From Nocardia tenerifensis NBRC 101015 (GTDB lineage: Bacteria; Actinomycetota; Actinomycetes; Mycobacteriales; Mycobacteriaceae), in the NCBI RefSeq assembly GCF_000308715.1, contig NZ_BAGH01000605.1:1-53080 (forward strand): 53,080 bases of DNA, in the 5' to 3' direction. This document shows positions 38,618 to 46,584 of this stretch, piece after piece (the first letter of the stretch is position 1; the number at the start of each line of letters is the position of its first letter). Both the position numbers and the translations under genes were made by a program. The notes beneath the pieces are model-generated. The model had not been told where the DNA came from. It saw only the letters and a program-made list of their open reading frames with translations, and ran no database searches.

Positions 38618-39618
38618 CGAATCACCGCTCGATCATGCACTGCCGCAACGGTTTCGAGCACCGCGTCGGCATGCGGCTCGCACGGCACGGTGAACCGCAG
38701 CCCCACCGGGAAATCGGCGGGGTAGTTCTTCAGGTCGTGCAGCAGCCGGACCGGGTAGCCCCGCTCGGCGAGCCGTGCCGCGAGTTCCTCGGCCAGCGGC
38801 GTCTCCAGGCACAGGTAGTTCGACTGCGACGGCCATACGAAAAGATTGGGGATCTCCCGCAGCGCGGCGATCATCCGATCCCTGGCCTGTCTGGCCGCGT
38901 CGATACTCTCCACGACGCTCTTCGGGTGTGCGAGAAGATGACTCGCCGCCCGCTGCGCGATGCCGGAGACCGCGTTCGGTATCAGCGGAATGGTCGCGCC
39001 CGCCGCGAAAGCGGCGGAGGCGGCGAAGCCGATCCGCAGGTTCGCCAGACCCCACGCCTTCGAAAACGTCCGCACCACATAGAGGTTCGGGTGATCGCGG
39101 ATCAGGCTCAGCGCCGAGTAGTCGGCGAAATCCACGTACACCTCGTCGAGGACGACCACGCCCCGCGCCCGCTCGAGCAGGCTCGTGATCGCGGCGAGAG
39201 CGAACTGGTAGCCCAGGGGGTTTCGCGGCGAGGAGAGGGAGATGATCGCCTCCGGCCGATCCAGGTAGGGCTCCAGCGCGGGTAGCAGCTCCTCGGGTTC
39301 GCGGACGACGGCCGCCTCGCGATGCCAGCCCGCCTGAGCGCAGATCGTCGCGGTGAGATGGAATCCCGGCGTCACGTCGACCACCAGTCCGCGATAGTGC
39401 TTGCGCAGCAAGACCTCGATCAGCTGCGTGGCCCCGGCCGCCACCCGGACAGAGCCGTCGGGCAGCCCGTGGTACCGCGCGCACGCGGCGGCCACTGAGT
39501 CACACCAGGTTTCGTCCTTGGTCGTCAGGTCGACCGCGCCCATGGCTGTCACGATGTCGGCCGTGTGCGCGACCGGGTCGAGGAACTGACTGCCGGTCCA
39601 GGTGAGATCCACCGTCAT
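38614..39618 (-). CDS. PLP-dependent aminotransferase, HisC-like
   Basis: A 334-residue class I/II aminotransferase closest in pattern to histidinol-phosphate aminotransferase. N133 lies in SSPRNPLGY, D158 in VVLDEVYVDF, the Schiff-base lysine K187 in TFSKAWGLANLRIGF, and the phosphate-contacting arginine at R195. HisC-type enzymes accept phosphorylated or phosphonylated substrates, so phosphonopyruvate to phosphonoalanine or phosphonoacetaldehyde to aminoethylphosphonate are plausible. No his genes are near. Both ends overlap neighbours by 4 bases. Confidence 0.87.
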   Translation of the reverse strand: MTVDLTWTGSQFLDPVAHTADIVTAMGAVDLTTKDETWCDSVAAACARYHGLPDGSVRVAAGATQLIEVLLRKHYRGLVVDVTPGFHLTATICAQAGWHREAAVVREPEELLPALEPYLDRPEAIISLSSPRNPLGYQFALAAITSLLERARGVVVLDEVYVDFADYSALSLIRDHPNLYVVRTFSKAWGLANLRIGFAASAAFAAGATIPLIPNAVSGIAQRAASHLLAHPKSVVESIDAARQARDRMIAALREIPNLFVWPSQSNYLCLETPLAEELAARLAERGYPVRLLHDLKNYPADFPVGLRFTVPCEPHADAVLETVAAVHDRAVIR

Positions 39619-41729
39619 CGGAATCTCCGCTTTTTGCCGCCGGGCGGGGTGATGCGCGAGCACAGCTCGAACTCGACGTCCTGATCGGGCAGCAGCTCGT
39701 CGACCGCGGCACGCAAGCTGCGGCGCAACGTCTCCGGTTCCTGATACCCAGCGTCGGGCATCCAGCGCAGCAGCGCGCCGTCCAGCCTGGACACGATCTG
39801 GAAGTCGCCCATGCCGGGCAGGGAACCGAATCGTTCGGTGAGATCGCGCGTCGGCAGGCGGCGGTCGCCGAAGCTGAGCGTGCGCGGCTCGCGCCCCCAC
39901 AGGCGCCGCAGCCGTTGACTGCCGCCGGCGTCGGTCTCGAGCTCGGCCCGATCGCCCGTGCGGTAGCGCAGGAAGACGGTGTCGCGGTAGACCAGGTTGG
40001 TGAGCACCAATTCGCCCACGCCCGAGTCGCGGACGACCCCGTCGTCGGTGAGCACCTCGAGCCGCACGTTCTCGGGGAACACCTGGTAGGTCTCCTCGCC
40101 CGGCCGGGTCGCCGCGATCAGGCCGCCCTCGGTGGAGGCCAGCGCGTCCACGACCGGCGCGCCGTAGTAGTCGGTCAGCCGGGCGCGGTCGTCGGCGTGC
40201 AGCGGTTCGCCGCTGACCAGCACCAGCCGCAGCGACCACGGCGGAGTGGCGAAGCCCTGGGCGATCAGCGCCGCGCGCAGATCGAGCAGGTAGGTCGGCT
40301 TGCCGTAGAGGATTTCGGCGCCGAGCCTGCTGTAGGTGCGGGTCGACTTGGCGGACAGGTCGAGCTGAATGCGTGCGTACAGACCGTAATTCAGCGACGG
40401 CAGCGGCCGGACGAAGGTGTCGCGACCCGGCTTGTTGCTGACGAACAGCACCGCCAGCTCGCCCGCGCGGAAGCCGTCGGGCGGCAATCCGGCGAGATCG
40501 CAGATCTGGGTGAAGAAGTGGTAGTTGACCGCGTACCAGGAGGCGTCGTCGAGCGTGACCGTCAGCGGGTTGCCGGTGGTGCCGCTGGAGGTGAGGCAGT
40601 ATTTTCCGGTCGAGGCGGCGGAGGTGAACTCGGCGACGTCGTTCTCGTAGGCGGTGCGATCCACCACCGGCAGGTCCGAAAGCTCTTGCGTGCCAATGCC
40701 TTGGTAGAAGGGCACCGTGTCACGCACATGGGCGAGCAGGGTTTCGGCCGGGTCCTCCGTCGACTGCACGGCCGACCAGGCCTCGCGCAGGCGCAGGACA
40801 TCGTCGACCGTCTCCGCCGCCCTGGTGCGGGCGCCGTTGTTCGCCACGGCCTCCCGGCTCGGCGGAACGTAGCGGCTGTAGCGCGTCTTCGCCTGATCCA
40901 GCTCGGCATTGTTGGCCAGCTCGAAAACCTGGGACAGCTCGGCGATCTCGCCCTCGAGCCCCCGCATGGTTCTTTGCTGCGCCAGCTGGGTGCACAGCCG
41001 CCGCATGGCGGCGATGGCCGCGCGCAGGCTCTGATTCGCCCAGATGGCGACGGAGACGCCGGCCTCCTCGAGCACCGACGCCGGGACGTCGGCGTATTTG
41101 GTCGGCACGACGGCGACCGGTGCACTGCCGTCCCACTCGGCCATGAAGGCGAGGATCTCGTCGGGGTTGGTCTTCTTCGAGTGGATCAGCACCGCGTCGG
41201 CGCCGGACTCGGCGTACATCCCGCAACGGTCGAGTGCCTCCGCCAGCGGACGCCCGGCTACCAGCGCCTCGCACCGCGCCACCAAAAACACATCCGCCGC
41301 AGTGTCTTTCGCGGCCTTCAGCCGGCCGCAGAATTCACCGGGCTCGGCCAGGGCCTGTCCGTCGCCGAGGAACGAATTCGTCTTGGGGAACAGCTTGTCC
41401 TCGATGCAGGCGCCGCCGGCGCCGATCCGCCGCAATCTGCGCACCGCGAGGCGCACATTGTTGAAGTCGCCGTAGCCGGTATCCATGTCCACCAGCGCAG
41501 GCACGGCAATCCGGTCGGAGAGCATTTCTATGCGCTCCATGACCTGAGTCCACGACAGCTCATTCGAGTCGCGCAACCCATTTGTGGCCGAAAGACCGAG
41601 CCCGGACACCCATATGCCCGGAAAGCCTGCGTCCTGTGCAATTTGTGCAGAAACCGCGTCGTGTGCGCCCATCAGGAAATCGAGACCGGCACGTTCGAAC
41701 AGGCTCGCCAGAGCACGAACTTTCTCCAT
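39615..41729 (-). CDS. pepM: phosphoenolpyruvate mutase fused to adenylate-forming ligase
   Basis: A 704-residue fusion. Residues 1-295 are PEP mutase: the diagnostic E110-D-K-x5-N118-S119 motif is exact, and the barrel start (LMGAHDAVSAQIAQDAGFPGIWVSGLGLSA) is typical. The enzyme isomerises PEP to phosphonopyruvate, forming the C-P bond. Residues 300-704 are an adenylate-forming domain of the phenylacetate-CoA-ligase type: SSGTTGNP (381-388), ASTEGG near 532 and a Y-R-T-G-D core at 589-593. This part would activate a carboxylate as an acyl adenylate. GGAGG precedes the ATG at 41729 by 4 bases; a GTG at 41732 is too close. First gene of the operon. Confidence 0.94.
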   Translation of the reverse strand: MEKVRALASLFERAGLDFLMGAHDAVSAQIAQDAGFPGIWVSGLGLSATNGLRDSNELSWTQVMERIEMLSDRIAVPALVDMDTGYGDFNNVRLAVRRLRRIGAGGACIEDKLFPKTNSFLGDGQALAEPGEFCGRLKAAKDTAADVFLVARCEALVAGRPLAEALDRCGMYAESGADAVLIHSKKTNPDEILAFMAEWDGSAPVAVVPTKYADVPASVLEEAGVSVAIWANQSLRAAIAAMRRLCTQLAQQRTMRGLEGEIAELSQVFELANNAELDQAKTRYSRYVPPSREAVANNGARTRAAETVDDVLRLREAWSAVQSTEDPAETLLAHVRDTVPFYQGIGTQELSDLPVVDRTAYENDVAEFTSAASTGKYCLTSSGTTGNPLTVTLDDASWYAVNYHFFTQICDLAGLPPDGFRAGELAVLFVSNKPGRDTFVRPLPSLNYGLYARIQLDLSAKSTRTYSRLGAEILYGKPTYLLDLRAALIAQGFATPPWSLRLVLVSGEPLHADDRARLTDYYGAPVVDALASTEGGLIAATRPGEETYQVFPENVRLEVLTDDGVVRDSGVGELVLTNLVYRDTVFLRYRTGDRAELETDAGGSQRLRRLWGREPRTLSFGDRRLPTRDLTERFGSLPGMGDFQIVSRLDGALLRWMPDAGYQEPETLRRSLRAAVDELLPDQDVEFELCSRITPPGGKKRRFR

Positions 41730-41801
41730 CACACCTCCATAACCCCAGATGTGAGGTCAGCTGATACATCCCCCGGAAGAACTGCAGAGGGAAAGGTAAC
41801 G

Positions 41802-41824
41802 TGATCTTCGACCGGCGAAGATCA
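41802..41824. promoter_or_regulatory. palindrome upstream of pepM, possible cluster operator
   Basis: TGATCTTCG (41802-41810) and CGAAGATCA (41816-41824) are perfect 9-bp arms around ACCGG. They sit about 73-95 bases before the pepM start in the 648-base divergent region shared with cysD. The rest of 41730-42377 shows no ORF I can support and no obvious riboswitch. Confidence 0.45.
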
Positions 41825-42377
41825 GTTTCCCGCCGCTTAACCCCGTGTTGGCACAAGGATTCCTCCGATTCATCCAGATGTCAACCAAGTGAGGCACACT
41901 GCCGGAACGGCCGCCGGTGTCAACCGACGGCGCGGAACGAAAGCGTCAGTGCCCCAGGAAAAGGGGGCAGGACGGAGCCTCCAACAGGGCCTTCGCGGGC
42001 GAGTCGATCATGAGATACGTTCCGGCAACTGTTCACCAACCTTGTTCGTACAGTGGGCTTTTCGTTCGCCTTCGTACGCCGTCCGGCCGCCGTCGCGCGT
42101 CGTCCGCGTGCATAGATGCCAAGTGATTGTGTTGCTACGCAAGCGCATACGAGAACCGTTTCGATCATCGTGCCGAACGCCGTGCGCGCACGTCAGCTAA
42201 AGCGGAGCGTTTATTCCGTTGATGACCAGTCGAATTCGTCCGCATGACTAATGTCGGCAACACCGTCACGCGCCTCGTCCGCACGTGGTAGAACAGCTGA
42301 CATCGTCTCGTGGCGTCCTGCGCCGGAAAAGGCCTCGCCCCACACCGGTGACATGCGGGAGTTCGCAAGGGGGAACA

Positions 42378-43289
42378 ATGATCTTGAAGTACGAATTGTC
42401 GTATGCGCAACGGCTGGAAGCCGAGGCGGTACACATTTTCCGCGAAGTGGCGGCAACGCTGCGCCGCCCCGCGCTACTATTCTCCGGCGGCAAGGACTCG
42501 ATGGTTATGCTGCACGTCGCGCGGAAGGCGTTCTGGCCCGCGCCGCTGCCATTCCCGGTGCTGCACATCGACACCGGGCACAATTTCGACGAGATCCTCG
42601 CGTTCCGCGACGAAATCGTCGACCGGTACGGCGTCCGGCTGCTGGTGGCCCGCGTGCAGGACGATATCGACGCCGGCCGGGTCGCCGAGGACAGCGGCCC
42701 GCAGGCGAGCCGCAACCGTTTTCAGTCGGTCACGCTGCTCCGAGCGATCACCGAGCACCGCTTCGACGCGCTGTTCGGCGGGGCCAGACGCGACGAGGAG
42801 AAGGCACGCGCGAAGGAACGCGTCTTCAGCTTCCGCGACGCGTCCGGCCAGTGGCACCCGCGCGACCAGCGCCCCGAGGTCTGGGACATGTACAACGGCC
42901 GATGCCGCGCCGGCGAGCACATCCGGGTGTTTCCGCTGTCCAACTGGGCCGAGTACGACATCTGGTCCTACATTCGTGATGAAGACGTTCCACTGCCGTC
43001 CCTGTACTACGCCCACCGCCGACCAGTGGTTCAACGGGACGGAATGCTGCTGCCGCACACCAGATTCCTGTCGCTGCTGCCCGACGAGCAACCGTTCGAC
43101 GCCACGGTGCGATTCCGCACGGTCGGCGACGCGACCTGCACCGGCTGCGTGCGCTCGACGGCAACGACACCGCAGGACGTGCTCGTCGAACTACAGACAA
43201 GCCGGCTCAGCGAACGCGGCGCGACCCGAGCCGACGACCGCATCTCCGACACCGGGATGGAAGACCGCAAGAAAGAGGGGTACTTCTGA
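42378..43289 (+). CDS. cysD: sulfate adenylyltransferase subunit 2 (CysD)
   Basis: A 303-residue PP-loop enzyme that makes APS from sulfate and ATP with CysN. The pyrophosphate loop is LLFSGGKDSMVMLH (residues 34-47), followed by HIDTGHNF and the GGARRDEEKARAKERVFSFRD stretch diagnostic of CysD. AAGGGGGAA precedes the ATG at 42378. The stop overlaps the cysNC start by one base (TGATG). It is divergent from the phosphonate operon rather than in a sulfate-assimilation locus, as no cysH or sulfite reductase is near. That suggests APS/PAPS supply for the cluster sulfotransferase. Confidence 0.95.
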   Translation: MILKYELSYAQRLEAEAVHIFREVAATLRRPALLFSGGKDSMVMLHVARKAFWPAPLPFPVLHIDTGHNFDEILAFRDEIVDRYGVRLLVARVQDDIDAGRVAEDSGPQASRNRFQSVTLLRAITEHRFDALFGGARRDEEKARAKERVFSFRDASGQWHPRDQRPEVWDMYNGRCRAGEHIRVFPLSNWAEYDIWSYIRDEDVPLPSLYYAHRRPVVQRDGMLLPHTRFLSLLPDEQPFDATVRFRTVGDATCTGCVRSTATTPQDVLVELQTSRLSERGATRADDRISDTGMEDRKKEGYF

Positions 43290-45130
43290 TGCCGGATCTC
43301 CTGCGACTGGCCACCGTCGGCAGCGTCGACGACGGAAAATCGACGCTGATCGGCCGCCTGCTCTACGACTCCAAGGCGATCCTCGACGACCGGCTCGCCG
43401 CGCTGGAACAGGAGGGGATCGCGCAGGGCCGCGACGTCCCCGATCTCGCGCTGCTCACCGACGGCCTGCGGGCCGAGCGCGAGCAGGGCATCACCATCGA
43501 CGTCGCCTACCACTACTTCGCCACGCCGCGGCGCCGGTTCATCCTCGCCGACACGCCGGGCCACGTGCAGTACACCCGGAACATGGTCACCGGCGCCTCG
43601 ACCGCCGACCTCGCGCTGGTCCTGGTCGACGCCCGCAACGGGCTGACCGAGCAGTCCCATCGGCACGCGTTCATCGCGAGCCTGCTCGGCGTGCCGCACT
43701 TCGTGCTGTGCGTCAACAAGATGGACCTGGTCGACTGGTCGCAGGCGCGGTTCGAGGAGATCCGCGCCGAGTTCACCCAGTTCGCCGCCAAGCTCGACAT
43801 CCACGACCTCGCCTTCGTCCCGGTCTCCGCGCTACACGGCGACAATGTGGTGCAGCCGAGCATCGAGATGCCGTGGTACGAGGGCACTTCCCTGCTGCAC
43901 CACCTCGAGGAGATCCACGTCGCCTCGGACCGCAATCTGATCGACGCCCGGTTTCCCGTGCAGTACGTCATCCGTGCGCGACGCAGATCCGGCGACTTCC
44001 GCGGATACGCGGGCACCGTGCGCGGCGGGGTGTTCCGGCGCGGCGACGAGGTGCTCGCGCTGCCCTCGCGCAAGACCAGCCGGATCGAGGCGATCTTCGG
44101 CCCCGGCGGCGCCGCGCAGGACGAGGCCTTCACCCAGCAGGCCGTGGTGCTACAGCTGGCCGACGAGATCGACCTCGCGCGCGGCGACCTGCTCTGCCGC
44201 TCCGGTAACCGGCCGCAGACCGCGCAAGATCTCGACGCCATGGTCTGCTGGCTGTCGGACGCCTCGGCGCTGTCGGAGAACCGCAGCTACTCGCTTCGGC
44301 ACACCACGGCCGCGACGCGAACGTGGGTGCGGCGCGTGGACTACCGGCTCGACATCACCACGCTGCATCGCGACCAGGCGGCTACCACGTTGGCGCTCAA
44401 CGAGATCGGGCGCGTCCGGCTGCACACCTCGACGCCGCTGCTGTTCGACGCCTATCGCCGCAACCGCGACACCGGCGGCTTCATCCTGGTCGACGAGCAG
44501 ACCAACAACACCGTCGCCGCGGGCATGATCATCGGCCCCGCGCCCACCGCGGGCAATGTCGTCTGGCACGCGGGCGACGTGCGCCGGGAGGAACGGGCGG
44601 GCGCGGGCGCGACGATCTGGCTGACCGGGCTCTCCGGCGCAGGGAAGTCGAGCATCGCGGTCGCGCTCGAGCAGGCCATGGTTCGCTCCGGCCGGCCGGC
44701 GTACGTGCTCGACGGCGACAACCTGCGCCACGGGCTCAACGCCGATCTCGGCTTCAGCGCCGCCGCCAGGGCCGAGAACGTCCGCCGCACAGGCGAAGTC
44801 GCGCGGATGTTCGCCGACGCGGGCGTGGTCGCGATCGTCGCGCTGATCAGTCCCTACCGGGACGACCGGGATCGGGTGCGCGCGCGGCACGAGGCGGCCG
44901 GGCTGCCGTTCGTGGAGGTGTTCGTCGATACGCCGCTGAACGTCTGCGAGGCGCGCGACCCGAAAGGCATGTACGCCAAGGCACGAGCCGGCGAGATCAG
45001 CGGGTTCACCGGCGTGGACGACCTTTACGAGCCGCCGCTGCGCGCGGAGGTCGTGCTGCGGCCGGAGAGCGGCGACCCGGTCGCCTTGGCGGCGCGACTG
45101 CTCGACGCGCTGAACGAGCTCACCGCCTGA
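43289..45130 (+). CDS. cysNC: bifunctional sulfate adenylyltransferase subunit 1 / APS kinase (CysNC)
   Basis: A 613-residue fusion. The N-terminal GTPase (about 1-430) has GSVDDGKST (11-19), DTPGHVQY and NKMDLV. The C-terminal APS kinase (about 435-613) has WLTGLSGAGKSS, the LDGDNLRHGLN loop and the family-typical DPKGMYAKARAGEI. Together with CysD it makes APS and then PAPS, the sulfotransferase donor. It overlaps the convergent MFS gene by 11 bases. Confidence 0.95.
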   Translation: MPDLLRLATVGSVDDGKSTLIGRLLYDSKAILDDRLAALEQEGIAQGRDVPDLALLTDGLRAEREQGITIDVAYHYFATPRRRFILADTPGHVQYTRNMVTGASTADLALVLVDARNGLTEQSHRHAFIASLLGVPHFVLCVNKMDLVDWSQARFEEIRAEFTQFAAKLDIHDLAFVPVSALHGDNVVQPSIEMPWYEGTSLLHHLEEIHVASDRNLIDARFPVQYVIRARRRSGDFRGYAGTVRGGVFRRGDEVLALPSRKTSRIEAIFGPGGAAQDEAFTQQAVVLQLADEIDLARGDLLCRSGNRPQTAQDLDAMVCWLSDASALSENRSYSLRHTTAATRTWVRRVDYRLDITTLHRDQAATTLALNEIGRVRLHTSTPLLFDAYRRNRDTGGFILVDEQTNNTVAAGMIIGPAPTAGNVVWHAGDVRREERAGAGATIWLTGLSGAGKSSIAVALEQAMVRSGRPAYVLDGDNLRHGLNADLGFSAAARAENVRRTGEVARMFADAGVVAIVALISPYRDDRDRVRARHEAAGLPFVEVFVDTPLNVCEARDPKGMYAKARAGEISGFTGVDDLYEPPLRAEVVLRPESGDPVALAARLLDALNELTA

Positions 45131-46277
45131 ACACGGCCAGGTGGCCGAGGGCGACCGAAACGCCCAGTGCCGCAACGACCGTCCACACCACGGCGCGTCC
45201 GGCCGAGACGAACATCAGCTGGCCGATCGGCGCGCCGACGGCCAGACCCAGATTCCACATGAACCCGTAAGCCCCTTGGTACGCACCGACTTTGCCGTCG
45301 GGGGCGCGGGCGGCCATGAAGTCGGCGGCCAACGGCACCTGCATGATCTCGCCCACCGTCCAGACGATCACGGTGATCGCGAACCACCACGCATTGGTGG
45401 CGAAACCCGTTGTGCCCAAGCCGAGGGCGATCAATGCGGCGGAGGTCGCCGCGGCCGACGCGAAGGACATTCCGGTCACGGCGGGCGTGATCACCGGCTG
45501 CAGGACCACCACCAGGACTCCGCTGAGCGAGAGCACCAGGCCGAGTTCCGTCGGCGTCAACCCGCGGTCGGTCATGTCCAGGGGCAGCGCGCCCTGCTTC
45601 TGCATGTAGAGACAGGACAGGATCAGGCTCGCCACCAGGAACCACGCCACGACCGGCTCGGCGTACGGCGCGCGGATGCCGCGCAGAATTCCCGCGCCCC
45701 TGGGGTTTTCGGGTCCGGAGACCTCGGGCAGCGTGGTGGCGAGGACGGTGAACAGTGCCGACGTGACCGCGCCCAGCACGAAGATGCCCGGGGGCCAGAA
45801 CTGCACGAGGGGACCGGCGACCAAGGGCGAGAGCGAGCTGCCGATGTTGCGCGACCAGTAGAGCCGTCCGTACCCGGCCACCCTCGCGTCGGGCGGCATC
45901 AGCGCGGGGACCAGCGCGTTCGCCGCCGGCCTCGGCACGGACGCGCACGCGGTGCTGAGCAGGACCAGCGCGGTCACCGCCGCGACGCCCTGCACGGCGG
46001 GCAGCGCGGCGCACGCGAGGACGCCGACGGCCTGGGAGTACCCGATCGTCCGGCGGGGGCCGTAGCGGTCGGCGAGCACGCCCCCGGCCAGCGAGGCGAC
46101 CGTCTGGCCCACGCCGCTCGCCGCCACCACGGCGACGGTCCCCACTTGGTTCCCCAGTTGAGTGACGCTCGCGTACAGCAGCAGGAACGGTGGGGTGGGC
46201 ATGCCCAGACGGTTGAAGAGGATCCCGATCCATAGGAGGCGGAACGACCGAGCACCCGAGCCGCTCCTCGCCAGCAC
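45120..46277 (-). CDS. MFS transporter
   Basis: About 385 residues and 12 TM helices. It has GVLADRYGPRRTIGYSQAVG in loop 2-3 and ALPLDMTDRGLTPTELGLVLSLSGVLVVVLQP around TM7-8, a pattern of small drug-resistance exporters. The start is uncertain: I use a GTG at 46277 after GGAG because membrane homology begins there; a GTG at 46283 is also in frame. The 3' end overlaps cysNC by 11 bases on the other strand. It may be a second exporter of the cluster. Confidence 0.8.
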   Translation of the reverse strand: MLARSGSGARSFRLLWIGILFNRLGMPTPPFLLLYASVTQLGNQVGTVAVVAASGVGQTVASLAGGVLADRYGPRRTIGYSQAVGVLACAALPAVQGVAAVTALVLLSTACASVPRPAANALVPALMPPDARVAGYGRLYWSRNIGSSLSPLVAGPLVQFWPPGIFVLGAVTSALFTVLATTLPEVSGPENPRGAGILRGIRAPYAEPVVAWFLVASLILSCLYMQKQGALPLDMTDRGLTPTELGLVLSLSGVLVVVLQPVITPAVTGMSFASAAATSAALIALGLGTTGFATNAWWFAITVIVWTVGEIMQVPLAADFMAARAPDGKVGAYQGAYGFMWNLGLAVGAPIGQLMFVSAGRAVVWTVVAALGVSVALGHLAVFRR

Positions 46278-46584
46278 CCCCACTCCGATGAGTATGCCGT
46301 AGGGACGGGGTTTGGTTAGCAAGTTGCACAGAATCTTTCGGTTCGGCGCTGTTGTGTCCGGCGCGAAATCGGTGACCAGGATTCGCAGGAACAAATCAGG
46401 ATTCGCCGACGCTCCGATATTCTCGTGGCACGAACATGTTTCACCGCGTTCTACGCCGCCGATCACCTCGCCGACGCGAAAACCCGGTGATACGAAGGCC
46501 TTTCGCCCGATTCGCACAGGCTCATGCCTGCGATTCGACACCAATATGACGCGCGCATACCACCAAGTCGTATACAACAGAGTA

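Larger units (their letters stand above)
26088..45130. other. phosphonate biosynthetic gene cluster (predicted phosphonoacetyl-amino-acid product, PAPS supply attached)
   Basis: Thirteen leftward genes (41729 to 26088), most joined by 4-base ATGA/GTGA overlaps, plus divergent cysD-cysNC. PEP mutase makes phosphonopyruvate, the decarboxylase makes phosphonoacetaldehyde, and the PhnY-like dehydrogenase makes phosphonoacetate. Two ATP-grasp ligases and an adenylate-forming domain could form amides. Sulfotransferase, HSA-motif oxygenase, aminotransferase and S9 peptidase are probable tailoring or processing steps. MFS exporter and ATCase are probable export and resistance. Outer boundaries are uncertain; the methyltransferase (25335), MFS (46277) and M19 dipeptidase (46585) might belong. 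Confidence 0.88.

Noticed and set aside
39615..41729. Reading the N-terminal domain as isocitrate or methylisocitrate lyase
   Set aside because: The EDKx5NS motif is the PEP-mutase signature, the lyase KKCGH-type catalytic motif is absent, and phosphonopyruvate decarboxylase is in the same operon.
39615..41729. Nonribosomal peptide synthetase module
   Set aside because: The adenylate-forming domain is of the PaaK type and is not followed by a carrier or condensation domain anywhere in the window.
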